Program-made: the position numbers and the translations under genes | From: Desulfatirhabdium sp040755275 | GTDB lineage: Bacteria; Desulfobacterota; Desulfobacteria; Desulfobacterales; Desulfatirhabdiaceae | Assembly: GCA_040755275.1 (NCBI GenBank) | Contig: JBFMBE010000156.1 | Span: 1 to 8,659 of the forward strand | Reading direction: 5' to 3' | Length of the DNA: 8,659 nucleotides | Notes under the pieces: model-generated | What the model saw: the letters and a program-made list of their open reading frames with translations, nothing else | Databases searched by the model: none | Told to the model about the DNA's origin: nothing | Shown here: piece after piece, positions 1 to 5,809 of the stretch | How the letters are laid out: every line of letters starts with the position of its first letter | Position numbering within the stretch: position 1 is the first letter of the stretch

Positions 1-148
1 GGGGTTTCACACCGAGGGTACGCACATTCCGGCAGGCGCTGAGTCGCCTTTCCAGGGCGATGATGGTCCGGGAAAACGGCATGGTGCTGATGACAATGAG
101 GGTTATAAAGGACGGCTTCGCAAAAAGTCAGGGAGTTGCTATCGAGTT

Positions 149-208
149 GCGGAGTGACTGGGGAACCTTTTTCGCAGCAACCTCAAAAGGATTCCCCAGC
201 CACTCCGC
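149..208. repeat. Long imperfect inverted repeat (about 23 bp arms)
   Basis: The arm at 149-171 (GCGGAGTGACTGGGGAA then CCTTTT) pairs with the arm at 185-208. There is one mismatch and one single-base bulge, and the loop is about 13 nt. In minus-strand RNA it would lie roughly 130-190 nt after the lipoprotein stop codon. No T-run follows either arm, so a classical intrinsic terminator is unlikely. A REP/MITE-like palindrome or a processing or stability hairpin is more plausible. Confidence 0.7.
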
Positions 209-243
209 TCATGCCCGACATTTACGAAAAGAACGGGAAAAGC

Positions 244-287
244 GACTTGTTGCGAGTCCAGTATAAAGGATGAAGTCGCAACAAGTC
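244..287. repeat. Perfect 12-bp inverted repeat, TCGCAAnnAGTC family
   Basis: GACTTGTTGCGA at 244-255 is the exact reverse complement of TCGCAACAAGTC at 276-287, with a 20-nt spacer. The right arm is also the first 12 bases of the 43-bp dispersed repeat. The core TCGCAAnnAGTC occurs again in direct orientation at 118-129 and at 7821-7832, so this belongs to a small palindromic repeat family. Confidence 0.7.
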
Positions 288-318
288 AGGCCCTCTGGAG
301 TGACCCGCAAGAGGGCGG
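276..318. repeat. Dispersed 43-bp hairpin repeat, copy 1
   Basis: This 43-bp stretch aligns without gaps to 7821-7863, with 35 of 43 positions identical by manual count. It holds a hairpin with a 7-bp stem (290-296 with 310-316, GCCCTCT/AGAGGGC) and a 13-nt loop. The closing pair is G-C here and A-T in copy 2, a compensatory change. It starts about 18 nt past the stop codon of the minus-strand lipoprotein gene and reads in the same sense as the operon, so it could act as a transcript end or stability structure. The U-run after it is weak. Confidence 0.7.
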
Positions 319-335
319 TGAATTTTGCTCAGCCG

Positions 336-1112
336 TCAGGGATTCAGAACGAAGATGTCCGGAGAAACCCCTGCATTGATCCAGATACGGTCCAGTCGAA
401 TGCGAAAGGATGCCCCCCCTTCTTTTCGAAACGTGAGTCGTGACGGCATCGAAACGCCGTCGATCGACGTCCGATCCTCGATCGTAATGCTGTAGGCCTC
501 ATCTCCGCTCCCATCAAAAACGACCATTTGATGAATGCCCTGAGAAGTGTCGACGAGGAGCTGAAGGGTCGGCTCTCTTCGATCGTCGAACAAAGTCAGC
601 CGCCTCAAGGATGTCTCCTCTGGACCGGTCAACAGAAGCGTTTTCGGGTCCCTTTCAGGAATCGCTCCGCACAGGATGGAGATGGCATCGGCCGGCTGAA
701 CTGCCAGACCGAGAATCGGCGATAGGCTTCCGGAATGCAGTTCTTCCCGGTAGTGCTGTCGGTTCGTGTGATCCACCAGGGTGAGGAGGCTGCCGTCTGA
801 AGCCATGTCTGCAATGGGAAACCCTGTCCATCCGAGAATCGTCAGACGCAGCTTGTCGGGGCGAACAGCCGTGACAGCGATCTGAGCCGTCTGGACGCCC
901 TGACGATTTTCCATCCGCAGATCACCGGTCGCCTTCATGCTGAACACATCACCGTTGAGCGATCGACAGGTTTCCAACAAGGCAGCGGCTTCCGGCGAAA
1001 CCGGTCCTTCCGGAGCCTTCACACGCAGGCCTCCGGATCGAAGGGCGCATCCCGTCCATAGCGTGATCGAGAGCACAATTGGAAGAACACTGCAGAGCAG
1101 TTTTCCGTTCAT
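336..1112 (-). CDS. LolB/DUF4292-like outer-membrane lipoprotein
   Basis: This 258-residue protein has a lipoprotein-type signal: a charged start (MNGK), a hydrophobic stretch at residues 5-19, and a relaxed lipobox ending in Cys22 (WTGC). The mature part contains the segment around residues 60-110 (MKATGDLRMENRQG, then LRLTILGWTGFPIADMASDG). This resembles the beta-strand core of LolB and DUF4292 proteins, which carry or insert lipoproteins at the outer membrane. The ATG overlaps the stop codon of the TPR gene by four bases (ATGA), so translation is probably coupled. A TPR protein next to LolB is a known arrangement in Pseudomonas, which supports the call by context. The lipobox has Trp at -3, which is unusual. 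LolB function is inferred from fold-like similarity and neighbours, so no gene symbol is given. Confidence 0.75.
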   Translation of the reverse strand: MNGKLLCSVLPIVLSITLWTGCALRSGGLRVKAPEGPVSPEAAALLETCRSLNGDVFSMKATGDLRMENRQGVQTAQIAVTAVRPDKLRLTILGWTGFPIADMASDGSLLTLVDHTNRQHYREELHSGSLSPILGLAVQPADAISILCGAIPERDPKTLLLTGPEETSLRRLTLFDDRREPTLQLLVDTSQGIHQMVVFDGSGDEAYSITIEDRTSIDGVSMPSRLTFRKEGGASFRIRLDRIWINAGVSPDIFVLNP

Positions 1113-2830
1113 CGTTTTTCCAGAGATTGAATTTTGTGTTCGACGGCTGCCGGGTCCTTGGGTGACTTTTCGAGCGCTTTCCGGTAGAATTCGAGAGCCT
1201 TTTGCGGTTCATTCATCTGGACCCAAGCATCTGCCACATGCTCGAGAATGGTCGGGTCGTCCGGAACGTGAGAAACGGCTTTCAGAAGATATTCCAGTGC
1301 CTTCGGGTAATTTCCTTTCTTGAAATAGACCCAGCCCAGGCTGTCGATGATGAAACCGTCGTCGGGTTTCTGCTCCAGGGCCCTTTGGATGAGCGACTCT
1401 GCTTCGTCCAGCTCGATCCCCATTTCGGCGTAGGTATAGCCCAGATAGTTCAGTGCATTCGGATTTTCCGGATCGATGGCGATGGCCTGCTTCATGGCTT
1501 CGATGGCGCCTGCCTTGTCCTTCATTTTGTCCAGAACGACACCGAGTCGAAAATGGAACTGATCGTTTCTGGGATTGAGGGAAATGGCATGAGCGATCGC
1601 TTCCCTGGCCCCTTCGAGCTGCCCCTCGTCTTCCAGAATCATCCCCAGGTACACATGAAATTCGGGTATATCGGGGTTCTCATCGATGGCCTTCTGAACG
1701 ATCGCCTTGGCCTTGTCTGTTTGTTTCAGTTTCTGATACAAAGCGATAACCCGACTGACTGCGGCCGGATAGAAACGGGAGTCGGCGCCGACCTGAAGAT
1801 AGTGATCGACGGCTTCTCGCTCCCGATGCACCGCTTCGTAGGTCATTCCAGCCAAATACCGCAACTCGGAGCTTCCGGAAGCTGTCTTCAGCATTTCCGC
1901 AAGGGCCGGCTCCAGCTCCGCAAACCGTTCGGGCTCCACATAATCCTGCACGATCACCTTGAGAATGTTCGGATCGTTGAGACTGTTTTCAGCCAGCTTC
2001 CGAAAAATCGGATTCGCCTTCTCTGTGTTGCCGTTCTGGGCATACAGGATGCCCAGAGAAAGCAAGGCGCGCACGTTGTCGGGGCTGCGTTCCACAATGG
2101 CTTCATAGGCTTTACGCAAATCCTGCGTTCGCTGGGTTTGCCGATAGATGACTGCAAGCTCGAACCAGGGTTCGGTGAGATCAGGGGCCAATTCGATCAC
2201 TTTGAGCAGTTCCTGCTCTCCGACATCGGTCCGACCTTCTCGGACAGCGATCTTCCCGAGATAGAAATGAGCCACGTAGGATTCCGGTTGCTTTTCCACC
2301 AGCCGACTGTATATGCGTTTCGCAGACGTTATGTCGTTTTGATCCATATACAAATCGCCCAACACATAATAGGCATCGATCAGATCCGGATCGAACACGA
2401 TGGCCGTTTCGAATGCCGATATCGCCTCCTTTTCCCGACGTTGCTCCTGATGGATCCGACCCAGCAGAAACCAAGCATCGGCATCTTCGGGATGGACGGC
2501 GATGATGGCGTGAATCCATTGAACTGCCTGATCGGGTTGACCCATCTGCAAAGCGAGCATGGCCAGTTCCCGTTTCAGGAAAGCTGAATCGGGATCGTTT
2601 TCATGGGCTTTTTTCAGAAGAAGGCTGGCATTGTCGAGGTTCCCTCGGGAGCGCTCCAGGATGGCTTCTGCAACGGCGGCATATTGATCGGCTGTGTTGG
2701 CTTTTGCGGAATCACGCCTGTTTTCCGCAGCCGGTATTTCGACATCCGGTTTGGGCGTCAAGGCCCCACATCCCAGAAAAACCGTACAGGAAACGATTCC
2801 GCACAGAAATGCAATATGGCTCGATTTCAT
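1109..2830 (-). CDS. TPR-repeat lipoprotein
   Basis: From the ATG at 2830 this is a 573-residue protein. A GTG directly before it would add one residue. The N-terminus is a signal peptide with Cys21 in FLGC, a probable lipid-attachment site. The rest is almost entirely tetratricopeptide repeats of 34 residues, roughly a dozen, from about residue 55 to the C-terminus, with typical spacing such as AWFLLGRIHQEQRREKEAIS and the block NALNYLGYTYAEMG followed by IDSLGWVYFKKGNYPKALEY. That last block is the best conserved part of TPR proteins encoded beside LolB. TPR arrays are protein-docking scaffolds, so a periplasmic assembly or envelope role is inferred. The Shine-Dalgarno (AGGA) lies at the rpoH stop, and only 9 bases separate rpoH from this ATG, which indicates one operon. 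Confidence 0.85.
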   Translation of the reverse strand: MKSSHIAFLCGIVSCTVFLGCGALTPKPDVEIPAAENRRDSAKANTADQYAAVAEAILERSRGNLDNASLLLKKAHENDPDSAFLKRELAMLALQMGQPDQAVQWIHAIIAVHPEDADAWFLLGRIHQEQRREKEAISAFETAIVFDPDLIDAYYVLGDLYMDQNDITSAKRIYSRLVEKQPESYVAHFYLGKIAVREGRTDVGEQELLKVIELAPDLTEPWFELAVIYRQTQRTQDLRKAYEAIVERSPDNVRALLSLGILYAQNGNTEKANPIFRKLAENSLNDPNILKVIVQDYVEPERFAELEPALAEMLKTASGSSELRYLAGMTYEAVHREREAVDHYLQVGADSRFYPAAVSRVIALYQKLKQTDKAKAIVQKAIDENPDIPEFHVYLGMILEDEGQLEGAREAIAHAISLNPRNDQFHFRLGVVLDKMKDKAGAIEAMKQAIAIDPENPNALNYLGYTYAEMGIELDEAESLIQRALEQKPDDGFIIDSLGWVYFKKGNYPKALEYLLKAVSHVPDDPTILEHVADAWVQMNEPQKALEFYRKALEKSPKDPAAVEHKIQSLEKR

Positions 2831-2839
2831 CACGATGTC

Positions 2840-3754
2840 CTAATCCGCCAACCCGTCTTCGATATAGGTTGCAAAATCCGGAAGCTCATCCTTGAAATAC
2901 TCCTGCATCTTCTTGATGATGCTCTTTTCCACCTGTCGTACCCGTTCTCTCGAAATGCCATAACGATCGCCGATTTCCTGAAGGGTAGCCGGATTGTCGG
3001 AGAAAACCCGCAGTTCGAAAATCTCGAGTTCCCGCTTGGTCAGCAACTTCTTGAATCCTTCGAGCTTATGATGAAGAATGCCCTCGATTTGCTTTCTGGC
3101 GAGCTGATCTTCTGCAGATTCGGTTTCCGTGCTCACGAAATCGATCCTCTCGGAATCCGAATCTTCCTTGAGCGGTGCATCCAGGGAAATATCCCATCCG
3201 TCGAGCCGCTGATCCATATCGATCACTTCCTTCTCCGAAACCCCGAGCTTTTCGGAAAGAAGCTTCGGCTTGGGATCGAACCCTTGCTCGATCAGGAGCT
3301 GCTTTTCCTTCTTGAGCTTGAAGAAGAGCTTGCGCTGCCCCTGGGTGGTTCCGATCTTGACCAAGCGCCAGTTGTCCATGATGAATTTCAGGATATAGGC
3401 CTTGATCCAGAAGGATGCGTAATAGGAAAACTTGACGTTCTTGTAGGGATCGAATTTTCGGGCGGCGTGGATGAGTCCGATATTGCCTTCCTGAATCAGG
3501 TCGAGCAGGTTCTGCATCCAGATCCGCTGAAATTCGAGGGCTATCTTGACAACCAGGCGCAGATTGGATGTGACAAGCTCATAAGCGGCCGCGCTGTCGT
3601 TCTCATGATAGACGCGCAAGGCCAGTTCGCGCTCATGTTCCCTCGTCAGCAGTTTGTAGGAGCTGATTTCCGCAAGGTAACGCTGAAGCGGATCGAAACG
3701 AACGAGGGATTTTTCGGAGGCAACGTGCGAATGATCGTTGTTGGCTTTTTTCAT
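2840..3754 (-). CDS. rpoH: RpoH-group (sigma-32-type) RNA polymerase sigma factor
   Basis: This 304-residue protein is a sigma-70 family factor. Region 2 spans about residues 57-130 (VTSNLRLVVKIA, NLLDLIQEGNIGL, FDPYKNVKFSYYASFWIKAY). It is followed by QRKLFFKLK at 140-148, the RpoH box that separates heat-shock sigma factors from RpoD. Region 4 lies at 238-287, with the helix-turn-helix TLQEIGDRYGISRERVRQVE that contacts the -35 element. Length fits the family (E. coli RpoH is 284 residues). It is expected to direct transcription of chaperone and protease genes under protein-folding stress. It is first in the operon with the TPR and LolB-like lipoprotein genes. The Shine-Dalgarno is poor before the ATG (ACATCC precedes it), perhaps reflecting translational control. 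Deltaproteobacteria can carry several RpoH-like paralogues, so which one this is remains open. Confidence 0.85.
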   Translation of the reverse strand: MKKANNDHSHVASEKSLVRFDPLQRYLAEISSYKLLTREHERELALRVYHENDSAAAYELVTSNLRLVVKIALEFQRIWMQNLLDLIQEGNIGLIHAARKFDPYKNVKFSYYASFWIKAYILKFIMDNWRLVKIGTTQGQRKLFFKLKKEKQLLIEQGFDPKPKLLSEKLGVSEKEVIDMDQRLDGWDISLDAPLKEDSDSERIDFVSTETESAEDQLARKQIEGILHHKLEGFKKLLTKRELEIFELRVFSDNPATLQEIGDRYGISRERVRQVEKSIIKKMQEYFKDELPDFATYIEDGLAD

Positions 3755-3906
3755 GGATGTTTGTATGGTTTCACCAAAGATAGGAAAATACGAGGCCCTC
3801 GGCAGGGCATCGTCCGGACTGGATAACCACTGGTCCGAAACCCTGTGTCAGCCCGGTTTTCTGTTTACTTCACCAAGCGTCTATGGTAACAATACATGAT
3901 GACAAT
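3755..3906. promoter_or_regulatory. Divergent intergenic region between rpoH and tRNA-Arg
   Basis: This gap must hold the rpoH promoter (reading left) and the tRNA promoter (reading right). For the tRNA, TTTACT at 3864-3869 and a weak -10 near TAACAAT at 3887-3893 have about 17 bp between them. For rpoH, a CTGACA-like -35 is visible on the minus strand near 3850, but no good -10 follows. I see no convincing sigma-32 consensus. These placements are by eye and weak. Confidence 0.35.
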
Positions 3907-3983
<77 letters not shown>

Positions 3984-4425
3984 GCAGTCGTTCCCCGAAT
4001 GTCTGCCTCCAGTAGTCGTACCGGGTACCCCTCTCCTGAACCTTCACATTTCCACATCAGGCACTCCTGGCTGCATCCCTTTCGTCCATCGCACTGTCCT
4101 TCATTCAATCTACATGATTTACCCTTCTATTTACAAGACGAAAACGGTAATGCCTCCGTCGACGTTCCTTGCTCGGATGGAAAATTCTCATGGGTTTGGG
4201 CGTGAACGAGGGGGCAGGCTATTTCACCCCCACATTCTGAACCCTTTTGAGTCGTTATCTGGTTGATTATTCCGTAAAGGGAGGCGATAGGCCGGATGTA
4301 AAAATATTCTCGATAAGGCCAAGGGCCTGGAGATAAATCAGTTAAAACGGTTTGAGCGGTTTCTGGAGCATCCGTATGTTGCCACAGCGCATGATCTGGA
4401 CATAACGGAACTTGGTGGTCAACAC
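3984..4425. other. Unassigned segment downstream of tRNA-Arg
   Basis: I find no convincing gene here. Short open frames exist on both strands but look like chance. A small stem of five G (4210-4214) with five C (4227-4231) could be near an insertion-element end. From 4289 a plus-strand frame is open without a start codon, and its first about 45 codons look protein-like (AKGLEINQLKRFERFLEHPY). It may be the tail of a gene cut by the neighbouring element. I cannot place it in a family. Confidence 0.4.
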
Positions 4426-4791
4426 TTAAGCAGCCCTTCGGGCGATTTCGCCGAGGATTTTGCTTGCACCGATTTCGGCTATTCGATCGAGCACCCGGCC
4501 GACGTTATGGTCGGCAAAAACGGAGACCGGTACCGATTCACCCAGCATGAGCTCGATATCTTGATCTTCAAAGAACTGCTCCAAGTGGTACAGAGGCGTG
4601 CGGCCGCAGAGCGTGTCCTGGATCATGCCCGCAACGATCAAGCCGGGCTTGATCTTCATTTGCCCCCCAACCATCTGGTTGATCAGCTCAACCAGGCCGA
4701 GCCGTTGCATGTAAGCTCGGAAAATGGGAAAGAAGCTTACCTGATGAACGTCCAGCCGGCTTGCCTGTTTTAGTAGATCGGAGATGTTCAT
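4426..4791 (-). pseudogene. IS1634-type transposase, N-terminal (DUF4277) remnant
   Basis: The reading frame gives only 121 residues before a TAA stop. It matches the N-terminal DUF4277 domain of IS1634/IS4-like transposases, with LGLVELINQMVGGQMKIKPG, a small-residue helix (LIVAGMIQDTLCGRTPLYHL) and the conserved segment SVFADHNVGRVLDRIAEIGA at about 88-107. Full-length relatives run to several hundred residues, and the DDE catalytic domain that should follow is absent. No obvious continuation appears in other frames of the next 200 bases, so this is an internal deletion or truncation, not a simple stop mutation. The ATG overlaps the stop of the upstream DUF4338 gene (ATGA), implying the two genes belonged to the same element. 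It cannot catalyse transposition by itself. Confidence 0.8.
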
Positions 4792-5617
4792 TGGAGCATC
4801 ACCCGTGCCTGGCTGTGGAGAGGATAGACATAGACATCTTTGACAGGAGCGATAGGTTGAGAAGAGCCGTTACGGGTGCGGCCCGTTGTCTGGCCTACGA
4901 AATGCCAGTTTGCCGCCTTGTAGCAAGTTCCATGGAATCGCCGATCGACGAATGTCTCCATCAGCAGGATAGGATGGGCGTAACGCTTCTGCCAATCCCG
5001 GCTCAGCCGTCTGGAGATCATTGCCAACACATGACTGGCAAGGCAGGGGACTTGAACCCAGGGCAGGATGAGAAACCGATGGTTATTGGTCACAAGGTGC
5101 AGCTTGCTTTGGCGCTGTGCAGCAGTCCAACCGATGTAGCGATCCCTGGGGGCACAACTCCACGCGGCTGAACCGAACAGAAGACAGGCCAGTGGCCGAC
5201 CGTTGCGATCAGCGACAAGATCAGATAGTGGTAACGAGCCAGCAGCCAGGCAAACATGGCTTTCAGTGTCCGAGAAGAGAGATCGAGCAATTGCAACGGC
5301 TGAAGATGAGCAAGCGGCTCTACGATGGGTGTGGTATCGTGCTCGACAGGCTGTATCGGCATATGCCGGAAACGGTTGAGAGGAAGGACCCTTGGAGGCG
5401 GCAGATGGATGAGGCCTCTTTCGTCAAGCTTTCGCAGCAGACTTCGGCAGGCGATGTCTTTAAGCAGCCCGTTGCCGTTTCGCCAATTCCAACGTTCTGC
5501 AAGTTCCCGACTCAACCGATATCGACTCCAGGAAGGATTTTGTTCGATCAGTTCCCGAATGAAACCAATATCCCCGTCGGTAACCAGGCGGCTTTGTATA
5601 AGGGTTGGCACTTTCAT
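4788..5617 (-). pseudogene. DUF4338/DruA-like protein gene, frameshifted
   Basis: Two minus-strand frames together give one protein. Frame one (ATG at 5617) carries the N-terminal part: IRELIEQNPSWSRYRLSREL, ERWNWRNGNGLLKDIACRSL, then KAMFAWLLARYHYL. Near 5222-5230 the match moves to another frame: LVADRNGRPLACLLFGSAAW, APRDRYIGW, NNHRFLILPWV, SRRLSRDWQKRYAHPILLME, FVGQTTGRTRN and PVKDVYVYPL, ending at 4788. These are hallmarks of DUF4338 proteins, the family of DruA from the Druantia anti-phage system and of many stand-alone genes in mobile DNA. Relatives have about a dozen residues between HYL and LVADRN (a GENLKYL-like motif). They are missing here, so a small out-of-frame deletion is likely. 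The rejoined length is about 276 residues. A TTG two codons upstream is an alternative start. The biochemical activity is not known to me; being frameshifted, the gene is probably inactive. Confidence 0.85.
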
Positions 5618-5632
5618 GGCCAACCCTTATAC
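5596..5632 (-). promoter_or_regulatory. Start-codon hairpin of the DUF4338 gene
   Basis: A perfect 14-bp inverted repeat: GTATAAGGGTTGGC at 5596-5609 and its reverse complement at 5619-5632, with a 9-nt loop. In minus-strand RNA the loop reads CATGAAAGT and contains the ATG. The AAGGG that would serve as Shine-Dalgarno lies in the 5' arm and would be paired. This would lower translation when the RNA folds, similar in principle to sequestered transposase starts in other insertion elements. It could instead be a protein-binding operator. Confidence 0.65.
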
Positions 5633-5809
5633 CACGTTCTATGAGCTGAGTCCAGAAAAAAGGTAGGTCAAAAATTACCCTTTCGCCCCTGCCAAGGGGT
5701 GTGGAATGTAGGATATAAAATGAATTTCAACAGGATTCAACCTATAGCTCTTGGCTTTTATAACGAGACCTACTTCTACATAGAGGGATAGTTGCCATAA
5801 CTATTGTTT
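5633..5809. other. Short intergenic stretch, no gene seen
   Basis: Only a small hairpin (CCCCT at 5686-5690 with AGGGG at 5695-5699, loop GCCA) stands out. It may be close to the right end of the decayed element. From about 5700 the base composition becomes AT-rich, as in the peptidase gene that follows. Confidence 0.4.

Larger units (their letters stand above)
1..335. other. Left-edge intergenic segment rich in palindromes
   Basis: No gene could be assigned here. The segment follows the stop codon of the minus-strand lipoprotein gene and is dominated by inverted repeats: a long imperfect hairpin at 149-208, a 12-bp palindrome at 244-287 and a 7-bp hairpin at 290-316, described separately. 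A minus-strand frame is open from about position 82 (ATG at 80-82) to the left edge and starts MPFSRTIIALERRL. It has no clear ribosome binding site and I do not recognise it. It could be the start of a further gene or chance. Confidence 0.5.
4426..5632 (-). mobile_element. Decayed insertion element: DUF4338 gene plus DUF4277 transposase stump
   Basis: The two overlapping pseudogenes form a unit transcribed leftwards, with a start-codon palindrome at its upstream end. Both genes are broken, so the element is a non-autonomous relic. I could not fix its ends: sequences near 4214-4240 and 5665-5695 show only a weak inverted similarity, and no flanking target duplication is evident. Boundaries given are those of the recognisable parts. 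Confidence 0.6.

Noticed and set aside
1202..2587. 461-codon plus-strand open frame opposite the TPR gene
   Set aside because: It is fully antisense to a clear TPR protein, has no recognisable domain, and fits the shadow effect of codon bias in the real gene.
2603..3826. 407-codon plus-strand open frame opposite rpoH
   Set aside because: It covers the sigma factor gene on the other strand, whose motifs are unambiguous. No family features are visible in the antisense product.
3999..4205. 68-codon plus-strand open frame after the tRNA
   Set aside because: It has no ribosome binding site, a low-complexity composition rich in Ser, Pro and His, and no recognisable motif.
4214..5695. Terminal inverted repeats of the decayed DUF4338 element
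   Set aside because: The similarity between 4214-4240 and 5665-5695 needs several gaps and could be chance. No target duplication supports it.
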